Positions 10,537 to 17,925 of a stretch of 64,000 nucleotides of DNA are shown here, piece by piece. The first letter of the stretch is position 1, and every line of letters starts with the position of its first letter. The notes under the pieces were generated by a model that saw only the letters and a list, made by a program, of their open reading frames with translations, had not been told where the DNA came from and searched no databases. This DNA is from Aquimarina sp. BL5 (GTDB taxonomy: Bacteria; Bacteroidota; Bacteroidia; Flavobacteriales; Flavobacteriaceae). The translations under genes were made by a program, and so were the position numbers. The DNA lies in NCBI RefSeq assembly GCF_003443675.1, contig NZ_CP031963.1, forward strand, positions 4,239,501 to 4,303,500. Direction: 5' to 3'.

Positions 10537-11289
10537 TTAGAAATCCTGAACTGTCGGGCGAATCACAATTTCATTGACATCCACATCGGCAGGTTGTTCT
10601 ATAGCAAATGCAATTGTTCTTGCAATAGATTCTGATGGAATAGCGATTTGATAAAAATCTTTTACAAAATCAGAACTTTCTTTATGTGAGCTACCGTGTT
10701 TTAATTCAGAATCTATGAGTCCCGGCTCAATGGAGGTTGTTCTAATATTTCCACCAACTTCATGACGTAATCCTTCAGAAATTGCTCGAACCGCAAATTT
10801 TGTTCCACTGTAAACAGTTCCTCCAGGACTAAATACTTTTACACCAGCAACAGAAGACAAATTAATAAAGTGTCCAGATTCTTGCTTTTGAAAAATTGGT
10901 AAAGCAGAAGCAATACCATATAAAACACCTTTCACATTAATATCAATCATACGATCCCATTCATCGATTTTGACTTCACTCATAGGAGCGATGGACATTA
11001 ATCCTGCATTATTGACTATGACATCTAATTTACCAAATTCACTTACCGCTGTATCTACCAAAGTTTGTACGTCTTCTTTTTTGGTTACATCAGTTTTAAC
11101 ATATACTGCTTTACCATTTCCTTGAGTATTGATTTCTTTTGTTATCGTTTGTAGACGTTCTTCTCTTCGAGCACCCAAAACTACGTGTGCACCTTTAGAT
11201 GCTAAATGACGTGCTGTAGTTTCTCCTAAACCACTACTTGCTCCAGTAATTACGATTACTTTTCCTGTAATGTTGTCTGTTAAATTCAT
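10537..11289 (-). CDS. SDR-family NAD(P)-dependent oxidoreductase
   Basis: A 250-residue classical short-chain dehydrogenase/reductase. It has the cofactor motif TGASSGLG at 15-22, NNAG at 93-96, the catalytic serine in NLSSVAG (about 145/146), and YSGTK with Tyr160 and Lys164. Arg residues after the second strand (GARREE) suggest NADP(H) preference. The length is normal and no signal peptide is seen, so it is cytosolic. The substrate cannot be told. The gene is transcribed away from the NTF2-like gene at 11705, and its promoter carries the same operator-like element (11391-11418) as three other genes of this cluster, which ties it to the AraC regulator at 12706. Confidence 0.9.
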   Translation of the reverse strand: MNLTDNITGKVIVITGASSGLGETTARHLASKGAHVVLGARREERLQTITKEINTQGNGKAVYVKTDVTKKEDVQTLVDTAVSEFGKLDVIVNNAGLMSIAPMSEVKIDEWDRMIDINVKGVLYGIASALPIFQKQESGHFINLSSVAGVKVFSPGGTVYSGTKFAVRAISEGLRHEVGGNIRTTSIEPGLIDSELKHGSSHKESSDFVKDFYQIAIPSESIARTIAFAIEQPADVDVNEIVIRPTVQDF

Positions 11290-11363
11290 ATCGTTTTATT
11301 TTTTAAAATTTAATTTTTTTAGCATATCAATGTATGCTATAATCATTTGTTATTTATCAAGAT

Positions 11364-11418
11364 CAAAAGTAGATGGAATACTTAGAGATGAACAGGAGAA
11401 ATAGTCCTTATATATGGA
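11364..11418 (-). promoter_or_regulatory. AraC-type operator copy 1 and -7 box, SDR promoter
   Basis: Read on the minus strand, TCCATATA starts at 11418, CTCC begins 20 bases later (11398), and the -7 box TACTTTTG lies at 11371-11364. The spacing matches the copies at 11579 and 13557 base for base. The predicted leader to the SDR start is about 74 nt, as for the other two. Confidence 0.6.
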
Positions 11419-11503
11419 TATTCAGGTCATATTTGATTGCTTTTGCAAAAGCAACTAAATGAGAGGTTTTGTTTTTCATTTTGAAAAGCGATTTAATATA
11501 TAC
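11408..11503 (-). pseudogene. Remnant of a LuxR-type HTH domain (C-terminal end only)
   Basis: Translation on the minus strand from 11503 gives about 31 residues containing IKSLFKMKNKTSHLVAFAKA and then a stop. This resembles the recognition helix and last helix of LuxR/NarL-type HTH domains. The frame is closed immediately upstream by a TAA. An adjacent frame further upstream (SDICGLIFKKYIL) may be more of the same gene after a frameshift. No start or receiver domain survives. It sits between the SDR and NTF2 promoters and overlaps the SDR operator. It is too short to be certain; chance similarity is possible. Confidence 0.4.
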
Positions 11504-11578
11504 TTTTTAAAGATTAAACCGCAGATGTCACTCTTATAATAGTATATGCTAAGACCAATATATTATCTGAACGTATTG

Positions 11579-11633
11579 TCCATATCAAAGAACTTTTTCT
11601 CCATTTCTTGTTTCTAAAACTAGAATACTTTTG
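11579..11633 (+). promoter_or_regulatory. AraC-type operator copy 2 and -7 box, NTF2-like gene
   Basis: TCCATATC at 11579, CTCCATTT 20 bases later at 11599, and the -7 box TACTTTTG at 11626-11633. It aligns without gaps over 55 bp to the site at 13557. The two TCCAT half-sites are 21 bp apart, i.e. on the same face of the helix, as expected for an AraC-family dimer or tandem HTH. Confidence 0.6.
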
Positions 11634-11704
11634 TTTCTATAATCAGGTTTTTAAAAGAATCTAATTAGGATTAAAAGTTTAATTATTAAAAATCTAAAAT
11701 AAAG

Positions 11705-12109
11705 ATGGAAACAATAACAAAAGAAACAACACAAGATGAGATTCAAAATTTTAACGAATATCAAGAAGTTGTAAAAGCGCTTCAACCTTATATTGAAAGT
11801 GCAAAGACAGGAGACGGTAAAGTAATTCGTACTGCATTTTATGATCACGCACATATTGTAGGGTCTATGAATGGAGATCATTTAAACCATACCGCTGATC
11901 AATTTGCAGAAGCAGTAGGTTCTCTAGGAACATCAGAAAATGTAAAGCATCATATCGCCTGGATTGATATTTCAGGACCTGCGGCAGCGGCAAAGGTAGA
12001 ATTCATTAATTGGCTTGGTTTTCGTTTTACAGACTTTTTCGTTTTATACAAGAAAGATGGACAATGGAAAATAAGTGGGAAAGTATATGATGCTCACGCA
12101 AAAAATTAG
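11705..12109 (+). CDS. NTF2-like (putative lumazine-binding) family protein, copy 1
   Basis: 134 residues with the small cone-shaped NTF2-like fold pattern: an N-terminal helix (VVKALQPYIESAKTGDG), then FYDHAHIVG, then strands VEFINWLGFRFTDFFVLYK and WKISGKVYD. It fits the putative lumazine-binding branch of the nuclear transport factor 2 superfamily. There is no signal peptide. It is about 80% identical (107 of 134 residues by my alignment) to the protein at 14779, so the two are recent duplicates; most differences fall in residues 55-80 around the pocket mouth. Ligand or reaction is unknown. It probably shares a transcript with the gene at 12149. Confidence 0.85.
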   Translation: METITKETTQDEIQNFNEYQEVVKALQPYIESAKTGDGKVIRTAFYDHAHIVGSMNGDHLNHTADQFAEAVGSLGTSENVKHHIAWIDISGPAAAAKVEFINWLGFRFTDFFVLYKKDGQWKISGKVYDAHAKN

Positions 12110-12148
12110 TGAATGATAATTAAACTAAGTTTTATAATAACAAAAAAC

Positions 12149-12568
12149 ATGAAAAAGCTTTTAGTAACATTAATTATAATGACAATGGCTGTCGCAACAG
12201 AACTTCAGGCACAACAAACAGATTTACAGCTTGTAGAAAAAACAGTAAATTACTATCTAACCGGACTCGTAAATAACGATGCCAAAACACTTACAAAAGC
12301 GTACCACCCTACTGCCACTATGAAATGGGTTGGTGATAGTTACAAAGAAGTGAATGCTATTGAAGGATTAACTGCAGGTATGGATGGAACTCCTCATAAG
12401 GAAAAGATAAAAACAAGAGTTGTTTCAGTAGATATTGCTGGCAATGCTGCAAGCGCACAATTAGAAATTCAGTTTCCGACTTTTACATATATTGATTTTA
12501 TGCATTTATTAAAAGTTGATGGAGATTGGAAAATAGTAAGTAAAATATTTTATACAAGACAAGAGTAG
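12149..12568 (+). CDS. Secreted NTF2-like protein
   Basis: I start at ATG 12149, giving 139 residues with a clean signal peptide (MKKLLVTLIIM, cleavage after LQAQ). The frame has an upstream ATG at 12113, but that would bury the signal peptide. The mature part has the NTF2 / putative lumazine-binding pattern: VEKTVNYYLTGL, AYHPTATMKWVG, VSVDIAGNAASAQLEI, DFMHLLKVDGDWKIVSK. It follows the cytosolic NTF2 gene by about 39 bp and ends shortly before a 24-bp inverted repeat. It may be a periplasmic counterpart of its neighbour. Function is unknown. Confidence 0.8.
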   Translation: MKKLLVTLIIMTMAVATELQAQQTDLQLVEKTVNYYLTGLVNNDAKTLTKAYHPTATMKWVGDSYKEVNAIEGLTAGMDGTPHKEKIKTRVVSVDIAGNAASAQLEIQFPTFTYIDFMHLLKVDGDWKIVSKIFYTRQE

Positions 12569-12607
12569 AAGAAGTAAGTACTTAACCTTGTATAACCTAA
12601 ATTATTA

Positions 12608-12666
12608 ATTGATACAGAAATAGTATTTAATAGTATATTTATATTAAATACTATTTCTGTATCAAT
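12608..12666. repeat. 24-bp perfect inverted repeat (long hairpin)
   Basis: Arms 12608-12631 and 12643-12666 are perfect reverse complements around an 11-base AT loop. It lies between the secreted NTF2 gene and the AraC gene, whose start is only 40 bp further on. It may end the upstream transcript, although no T tract follows, or act as an operator or mRNA stem for the AraC gene. Confidence 0.75.
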
Positions 12667-12705
12667 AATATACTTAAATATGTGCAGAATAATAAAAATA
12701 GTTAA

Positions 12706-13548
12706 ATGATTCTTGAGCGACTTACATTTGAATATGACGACAAAATCCTCATCGAAAAGGTGAAAATAGGTACTCCTTTTAGATATGAGGCTATTTTCGA
12801 AAACAGTGGTTGTTTTATATATTTTAAGGATAGAGCGCCTAAGTTACTGTCTGCAGAACAGAACGTTCAGGTAAATAGTCAAGAAGCGGTATTGTTAAAA
12901 TGTGGCAATCATTTTTTGGACATGTTAAAACAAACCAATGATGAAGAGGTCGAAGTTATGGTCGTACATTTGTATCCAGAAGTCCTAAAGAAAATATATT
13001 CGAACGAGTTGCCTAAAATAATACAGCAAGGAGATTGTAATATCCAAAGTAAAGTAGTAGTATCAAAAGAGGTTATTTCAAGGTTTATAGAATCTCTAGA
13101 GTTTTATTTTCAGAACCCAGTTTTAATAAATAACGATCTTCTGGAATTAAAAATAAAAGAATTAGTGTTATTGCTGATACAATCCGAAAATGTATGCTCT
13201 ATACAAGAATTAATCTCGGATCTATATTCAACAAGAAGTGTCCATATTAAAAAAGTAATCGAGTTGCACCACTATTCTAATTTAAGCTTAGATGAATTGG
13301 CGAAATTATGTAACCTAAGTTTATCTTCTTTTAAGAGAGAGTTTAAAAAAGTATTTAATGATTCACCAAATAATTACATAACAGATCAAAAATTGAAAAG
13401 GGCAAAAGAACTTCTTAGCATCACAGAAATGCCTGTTGGAGAAATTGCCTTTGGAGTAGGGTTTAATGATCCGTTATACTTTACACGAATTTTCAAGAAA
13501 AAAGTAGGTAAATCTCCAACAGAATATCGTCTTAGCCCTAGCAATTGA
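12706..13548 (+). CDS. AraC-family transcriptional regulator
   Basis: 280 residues. The first ~170 form a cupin-like sensor part (CFIYFKDRAPKLLSAEQNVQV, EAVLLKCGNHFLDML) as in AraC-type regulators that read a small ligand or redox state. The last ~95 form the double HTH: NLSLDELAKLCNLSLSSFKR and MPVGEIAFGVGFNDPLYFTR, ending KKVGKSPTEYR. It sits in the middle of the redox cluster. The same ~28-bp element lies before the SDR, the NTF2 gene, the quinone reductase and the OYE, which makes this regulator the obvious candidate to bind it. Its own promoter region lacks the element but has the long inverted repeat at 12608. The inducer is unknown. Confidence 0.92.
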   Translation: MILERLTFEYDDKILIEKVKIGTPFRYEAIFENSGCFIYFKDRAPKLLSAEQNVQVNSQEAVLLKCGNHFLDMLKQTNDEEVEVMVVHLYPEVLKKIYSNELPKIIQQGDCNIQSKVVVSKEVISRFIESLEFYFQNPVLINNDLLELKIKELVLLLIQSENVCSIQELISDLYSTRSVHIKKVIELHHYSNLSLDELAKLCNLSLSSFKREFKKVFNDSPNNYITDQKLKRAKELLSITEMPVGEIAFGVGFNDPLYFTRIFKKKVGKSPTEYRLSPSN

Positions 13549-13556
13549 ACCAATTA

Positions 13557-13611
13557 TCCATATCTACGAACGTTTCCTCCATTTATTACATGTTTGATCT
13601 CTATACTTTTG
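13557..13611 (+). promoter_or_regulatory. AraC-type operator copy 3 and -7 box, quinone reductase
   Basis: TCCATATC at 13557, a central TACGAAC, CTCCATTT at 13577 and the -7 box TACTTTTG at 13604-13611. It aligns without gaps to 11579-11633 and 11418-11364. The leader to ATG 13683 is 71 nt. Confidence 0.65.
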
Positions 13612-13682
13612 TACTATAAGTTTTTGTAGAACAAATAGCACATCTTAAAAAAAGAATATTTGTGCTTTACAATAAGTAAATT

Positions 13683-14216
13683 ATGGAGAAGACATTAATT
13701 ATAGTAACGCATCCTAAATTAGGTAGTTCTAAAATAAATAAGCGTTGGATTGAGGAGCTTGAGAAATACCCAGATAGATATATTGTTCACAACCTACATT
13801 CCACATATCCAACCTTAGCTATAGATGTGCAGAAAGAACAACTTTTATTAGAATCCGTAGATAAAGTTGTGCTTCAGTTTCCATTTTATTGGTTCAATTG
13901 TCCTCCATTTTTAAAGAAATGGATAGATGATGTTTTAAGTCACGGATGGGCTTATGGTAAAAATAGTGGATATAAACTGGCAGGGAAGAAAGTTGCACTA
14001 GCAGTTACAGCAGGTATTAAAGAAGAAGACTATAGCGCATCAGGACGGTATGACTATACACTTGAAGAGCTAACCCGACCTTTTGAAACTACTTTTAAGT
14101 ACGTCAAAGCAGATTACAGACCTCTTTATGCTTTTTATGGAGAAGAACACAATCCAACGAAGGAGGATATCGATACCAATTCTGAAAACTATATACATTT
14201 TTTAGAAAATTTATAA
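13683..14216 (+). CDS. Flavodoxin-fold NAD(P)H-dependent oxidoreductase (quinone reductase type)
   Basis: 177 residues of the flavodoxin_2 family (KefF / MdaB / YwrO-like NAD(P)H:quinone or general-stress oxidoreductases). Features are LIIVTHPKLGSSKINKRW at the flavin-phosphate end, VVLQFPFYWFNCPPFLKKWID (the family's QFPxYW-PxxLKxWxD motif) and VLSHGWAYG, followed by KVALAVTAG. It is cytosolic and probably uses FMN or FAD for two-electron reduction of quinones or related electrophiles. The promoter carries the shared operator element. It is probably followed in the same transcript by the lipoprotein at 14289 and the NTF2 copy at 14779. Confidence 0.88.
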   Translation: MEKTLIIVTHPKLGSSKINKRWIEELEKYPDRYIVHNLHSTYPTLAIDVQKEQLLLESVDKVVLQFPFYWFNCPPFLKKWIDDVLSHGWAYGKNSGYKLAGKKVALAVTAGIKEEDYSASGRYDYTLEELTRPFETTFKYVKADYRPLYAFYGEEHNPTKEDIDTNSENYIHFLENL

Positions 14217-14288
14217 AGTAAGAAAACGGTCATATAAATAACGTAGTAAAGAATACATTTTTAATAACAATAATAAACCTATACAGAT

Positions 14289-14756
14289 ATGAGAAAACTA
14301 TTTCTAATTGCATCAGTAGGACTTTTATTAGCCTCTTGTGCAAATGAGCAAACAACAGAACAAAAAGAAGCCAATTTAATGGAAATCAGCCGCAATTGGT
14401 CTAAAGCAGCTTCCGCTGAAGAATTTCTTAGTTTTATTAACAGTGATGGCATTATGATGGCTCCAGATAAAGGATCTATACAGGGTCATGGAGGAATTAA
14501 AAAGGCATTACAAGAATTTCAATCTATTCCAGGCTTTGCCATTACTTGGGAACCACAAGAAGCATTTGTATCTAAAAGCGGAGACCTAGGGTATTCTGTG
14601 GAAAAGATTTTGGTAACCTTTGATGGAGAAAATGGAGAGAAAGTAAAACTTTTTGAAAAAGGAGTGTCTATTTGGAAAAAAAATAAAAATGGAGAGTGGA
14701 AAATGGCTGTAGACATTTGGAATGTAGATCCTACTCTAACCTCAATTTATAAATAG
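14289..14756 (+). CDS. DUF4440 / SnoaL-like lipoprotein
   Basis: 155 residues starting with a lipoprotein signal (FLIASVGLLLASC; lipidated Cys at about residue 17). The mature domain has the NTF2-like DUF4440 pattern: ISRNWSKAASAEEFLSFIN, DGIMMAPDKGSIQGHGGIKKAL, then ITWEPQEAFVSKSGDLGYSV and a final WKKNKNGEWKMAVDIWNVDP. It is likely anchored in the inner or outer membrane facing the periplasm. The gene lies 72 bp after the quinone reductase and 22 bp before the next NTF2 gene. Ligand and reaction are unknown. Confidence 0.85.
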   Translation: MRKLFLIASVGLLLASCANEQTTEQKEANLMEISRNWSKAASAEEFLSFINSDGIMMAPDKGSIQGHGGIKKALQEFQSIPGFAITWEPQEAFVSKSGDLGYSVEKILVTFDGENGEKVKLFEKGVSIWKKNKNGEWKMAVDIWNVDPTLTSIYK

Positions 14757-14778
14757 TAATAACAAAAAAAATAATTTT

Positions 14779-15183
14779 ATGGAAACAATAACAAAAGAAA
14801 CAGTTCAAGACGAGATTCAAAATTTTAATGAATACCAAGAAGTTGTAAAAGCACTACGACCTTATATTGATAGTGCTTACACAGGAGACGGAAAAGTAAT
14901 ACGTTCAGCTTTTTATGATCATGCTCACATTGTAGGCTCAATAAGTGGAAATTTCTATAATATGGATGTTGATACGTTTGGCGATGCGGTTGATCAGGGA
15001 GGTCCTTCAGAAAATGTTAAGCACCATATCGCTTGGATTGATATTTCTGGTCCTGCAGCTGCTGCCAAAGTAGAATTTTTAGATTGGGGCGGACATCGCT
15101 TTACAGACTTTTTTGTGCTCTATAAGAAAGATGGACAATGGAAAATAAGTGGGAAAATCTATGATTCACACTCGAAAAATTAG
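14779..15183 (+). CDS. NTF2-like (putative lumazine-binding) family protein, copy 2
   Basis: 134 residues, a duplicate of the protein at 11705 (about 107 identical positions). Both ends are nearly unchanged (METITKET, QDEIQNFNEYQEVVKAL, SENVKHHIAWIDISGPAAAA, TDFFVLYKKDGQWKISGK). The stretch from about 55 to 80 has changed almost completely, suggesting altered ligand choice rather than simple dosage. It is cytosolic. A hairpin terminator at 15223 closes the transcript. Confidence 0.85.
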   Translation: METITKETVQDEIQNFNEYQEVVKALRPYIDSAYTGDGKVIRSAFYDHAHIVGSISGNFYNMDVDTFGDAVDQGGPSENVKHHIAWIDISGPAAAAKVEFLDWGGHRFTDFFVLYKKDGQWKISGKIYDSHSKN

Positions 15184-15222
15184 AAGTTAAACTAAAAAAT
15201 ATAGGACTAATTCTAGAAATGA

Positions 15223-15285
15223 GGATCAGATTTAATAAGATGAGTTCTTGAAGCTTATGATTGCTAAATCTGATCCGAGTTTTTT
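15223..15285 (+). terminator. Rho-independent terminator after NTF2 copy 2
   Basis: Perfect 12-bp arms (GGATCAGATTTA at 15223-15234 and its complement at 15265-15276) around a 30-base loop, followed by GAGTTTTTT. Confidence 0.7.
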
Positions 15286-15327
15286 ACATCCCAGTTATTT
15301 TCAACTAATACTATTAGAATTTTAATT

Positions 15328-15858
15328 ATGAAAAAACTAAAAGAAGGAGATACTGTAGATTTATTTGTTGCTACAGATATCAACCGAAATGAGATAAGAT
15401 TGAAAAGCTTTAAGGATAAAAAGCTATATATGGTTTTTTTCAGGAAAGCGACTTGTCCTTTTTGTAATATGGGATTGCAGGAACTCATAAAAAAGCATAC
15501 TGAATTCAAAGAGAAAGGAATCGAAATAATAGCAATTTTTGCTTCATCCAGAGAGGAAATTTTGAAATATGCTGGTAAACAAAAGCCTCCTTTCCCAATT
15601 ATTCCTGATCAGCATTATCAAATTTATAAGCGATATGGTATTGATATTTCTTATAAAGGAATGCTCAAAACCTCATTTAATCCTGTAAAGGTTTTTAAAG
15701 CAATGACAGGTGGATTCTTCAGTATTAAATCAACCTTTCAAGATCCTGTAATGCCAGCAGATTTTCTTTTAGACGAAGATCAAAAAGTCAAAAAAGCATA
15801 TTATGGGACAACCTATGATGATCATTTATTAGTTTCTGAAGTTCTAAATTGGACATAG
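15328..15858 (+). CDS. Peroxiredoxin-like (AhpC/TSA family) protein
   Basis: 176 residues with a thioredoxin-like fold. KLYMVFFRKATCPFCNMGLQ carries a CPFC pair (Cys43 and Cys46), then IEIIAIFASSREEILKYAGKQKPPFPIIPD, typical of the redoxin / AhpC-TSA group, and a C-terminal PADFLLDEDQKVKKAYYG. There is no signal peptide, so it is cytosolic. The two cysteines one turn apart look more like thioredoxin-type chemistry than a 2-Cys peroxiredoxin. It stands alone after a terminator, within the redox cluster, and fits a peroxide or disulfide defence role. Confidence 0.85.
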   Translation: MKKLKEGDTVDLFVATDINRNEIRLKSFKDKKLYMVFFRKATCPFCNMGLQELIKKHTEFKEKGIEIIAIFASSREEILKYAGKQKPPFPIIPDQHYQIYKRYGIDISYKGMLKTSFNPVKVFKAMTGGFFSIKSTFQDPVMPADFLLDEDQKVKKAYYGTTYDDHLLVSEVLNWT

Positions 15859-16003
15859 TTTTCACCTTATCATAGGACTATATCCTTTTAACAATTTGTA
15901 TACAGATTTCTTGAAATGATGAAATCATAGACTGATTTTGTTAAAAAATAACACATAGAATTAAGATAATCAAAGTACGCTATATAATCAGAAAGAGAGA
16001 ATT

Positions 16004-16300
16004 ATGAAAATTATGGTAAAAATTGAACTTGTTGCTCGACCAGAGAATACCGAAAAGGTTGGACTTTTTTTTAAAAGAATTCTTCCAGACACACAAAACT
16101 ATGATGGATGCGAAGGAGCAAAAATATCTAGATCAACTATGGAACCTAACAAGCTTATTCTTATTGAATATTGGGAGTCTAGTGAACATTATCTACAATA
16201 TGGTGAATGGAGAAATAAAACAGGCGATTTTGAAACTCTTAGGCCTCTGCTTTCAACAGAAATGGATATGCAAATCCTGGAAGTATTAACGGATGCTTAA
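16004..16300 (+). CDS. Antibiotic biosynthesis monooxygenase (ABM) domain protein
   Basis: A 98-residue ferredoxin-like alpha/beta protein. The pattern VKIELVARPENTEKVGLFFK, then YDGCEGAKISRSTMEPNKLI, then LIEYWESSEHYLQYGEW is the usual ABM/quinol monooxygenase (YgiN-like) layout. These small dimeric proteins oxidise quinols or aromatic compounds without a cofactor, or serve as binding proteins. The location beside quinone reductase and OYE genes agrees with a quinone or electrophile role. A second frame at 16023-16289 is a shadow. Confidence 0.8.
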   Translation: MKIMVKIELVARPENTEKVGLFFKRILPDTQNYDGCEGAKISRSTMEPNKLILIEYWESSEHYLQYGEWRNKTGDFETLRPLLSTEMDMQILEVLTDA

Positions 16301-16344
16301 AAATAACATGTACAAATAGAAAACGAATAATTAATAAAGAAAAA

Positions 16345-17109
16345 ATGAAATATTCAATTACAACGTTAGTTTTGACCCTAATAGCGGTATCTGCAATGTC
16401 AGCGCAAAATGCAGATCAAATAGTTGACAAAATGATTAATGAATTAGGAGGTAAGAAAGCCTTCTATCGATTGAAAAACGTTACCTACGATGTAGAATAC
16501 AAAGATCCTAATACTCCAATGTCTCTTAGTAGTAAAGAAACGTATGTTTTTGATAAAGAGCGTTCTTACGCAACGTATTCTGAACATTCCATGCTAGGAT
16601 CAAAAGGGAATGTAACAGAAGCTTATGATGGAGAAAATGTTTGGGTGAAGTTCAATGGTAAGATTTCTAATGATAAACAAGCAAATGATATCGCAAGATT
16701 TTGGAGAAAGACAAATTATTACTGGTTTGCTATGTTCTTTAAACTTCAAGATGAGGGAGTAAACTTACAACACATTGGTAATAAAAAAGTAGAAGGACGT
16801 GACTACGATTTGGTAAAAGTTACTTTTGGAAACAATATTGGAGATGCTCAAGACACTTATGTGTTATATGTCAATAAAAGAACAAAACTAGTAGATCAAT
16901 TATTGTTTACAGTTGTGGCATTTGGCATCACAGAACCAGAGTTATATAAATTTCATTATGAGACAATCGATGGAATTAAAATACCCACAGAACGTGTAGA
17001 GATTTCATCCAATTGGAAAGGAGAAATTGTAGGTAAAAAATGGGCAACAACTTATTGGACGAATATCAAGTTTAATACTACTATCGATATGAATATATTT
17101 TCCAAATAA
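16345..17109 (+). CDS. DUF6503-family secreted protein
   Basis: 254 residues with a signal peptide ending AMSAQ (about residue 20). The mature part starts ADQIVDKMINELGGKKAFYRLKN and has the LolA/LolB-like half-barrel strand pattern (VTYDVEYKD, TEAYDGENVWVKFNG, KVTFGNNIGDAQDTYVLYV) seen in DUF6503 proteins of Bacteroidota. It is likely periplasmic. Such proteins may bind lipids or small hydrophobic molecules, but no reaction is established. It follows the ABM gene by 44 bp and is probably in the same transcript. Confidence 0.75.
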   Translation: MKYSITTLVLTLIAVSAMSAQNADQIVDKMINELGGKKAFYRLKNVTYDVEYKDPNTPMSLSSKETYVFDKERSYATYSEHSMLGSKGNVTEAYDGENVWVKFNGKISNDKQANDIARFWRKTNYYWFAMFFKLQDEGVNLQHIGNKKVEGRDYDLVKVTFGNNIGDAQDTYVLYVNKRTKLVDQLLFTVVAFGITEPELYKFHYETIDGIKIPTERVEISSNWKGEIVGKKWATTYWTNIKFNTTIDMNIFSK

Positions 17110-17246
17110 TTACATAACATTACGATGAACTTGGACCTTTCATGTAAATCATAGTATCAATTTTAATTTTATTATTAATCGTGTGATGATTTTGAAAAAA
17201 AATAGAATCAATACACATATATTTATTCGCTTAAGACAAATCTATT

Positions 17247-17783
17247 ATGTATAAAACCATCTTTCTAGGAATTGTTTCGTGCCTTTGTACTAGTAATTTA
17301 ATAGCTCAAAATCAAGACGAGCAAGCTTTTATTGCTGAAGGTGTTGAGGTTACCGAGTTTTACCAATTTAATGAAAGCCAAAATAAAAAAGAACCTAAAG
17401 AACTACTTATTGGGTTAATTTTTGCTCCCTTTGCAGCTACAACATTTGAAGGAGACCCTCCATTCTCAACAGATACTTCCCTGTTTTTAACCGCTGCAAT
17501 AGCAAAAGGTGACTGGTCTTTTGCTCCATATTATAACTTTGGTTCTAATAGTGCAGGAGCTTTTTTAACCTACAGTATTATAGATCAATTAGGCACTTAT
17601 ATTGCTTCGGACAAGTCATTTACCGGAAATACAGGAACATATTCTTTGGGTTTTACTACGCCAATACTTCAAGACTATATTCAAGGTTATATCGAAATTG
17701 GTGGTACCTATGGAGATGATGCAACTGCGTTTTTTGGAGTAGGTCTTTATTTTAATATTCTTAAATCTGTTAAATCTTGGTAG
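17247..17783 (+). CDS. Small outer-membrane-like protein of unknown function
   Basis: 178 residues with a signal peptide ending LIAQ (about residue 20). The mature part has amphipathic strand-and-turn repeats (LLIGLIFAPFAAT, TSLFLTAAIAKGDWSFAPYYNFG, AGAFLTYSI, YIQGYIEIGGTYGDDATAFFGVGLYFNI) typical of a small beta-barrel or a porin-like fragment, and ends near an aromatic residue. I do not recognise a family. It lies just before the OYE gene but with its own spacing. Confidence 0.65.
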   Translation: MYKTIFLGIVSCLCTSNLIAQNQDEQAFIAEGVEVTEFYQFNESQNKKEPKELLIGLIFAPFAATTFEGDPPFSTDTSLFLTAAIAKGDWSFAPYYNFGSNSAGAFLTYSIIDQLGTYIASDKSFTGNTGTYSLGFTTPILQDYIQGYIEIGGTYGDDATAFFGVGLYFNILKSVKSW

Positions 17784-17814
17784 TTACTTTATGAAAAAAT
17801 AGTTGAGCTAATAA

Positions 17815-17842
17815 TCCATAACTACGAATTTTTATTCCGATG
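17815..17842 (+). promoter_or_regulatory. AraC-type operator copy 4, OYE promoter
   Basis: TCCATAACTACGAA at 17815-17828 and TTCC at 17835-17838 keep the spacing of the copies at 11579 and 13557 (TCC triplets 21 bp apart). The -7 position carries TA (17861-17862), but the rest of the TAnnTTTG box is poor, so this promoter may be weaker or more activator-dependent. It ends 84 bp before the OYE start. Confidence 0.5.
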
Positions 17843-17925
17843 CAAAAAACAACTATGATGTAAGAAAGATGATGTATTTAATAACAAACTCACTGTTAAT
17901 AATTTTAAAATTTAATTAAAGCGAA

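Larger units (their letters stand above)
11290..11704. other. Divergent regulatory region between SDR and NTF2-like gene
   Basis: A 415-bp gap without an intact gene. It holds two outward-facing promoters, each with the shared operator-like element (11364-11418 on minus, 11579-11633 on plus). Between them lies the short LuxR-like remnant (11408-11503). Nothing else recognisable is seen. Confidence 0.6.

Noticed and set aside
16023..16289. Second plus-strand frame inside the ABM gene
   Set aside because: Overlaps the clear ABM-domain protein in a different frame and shows no family pattern.
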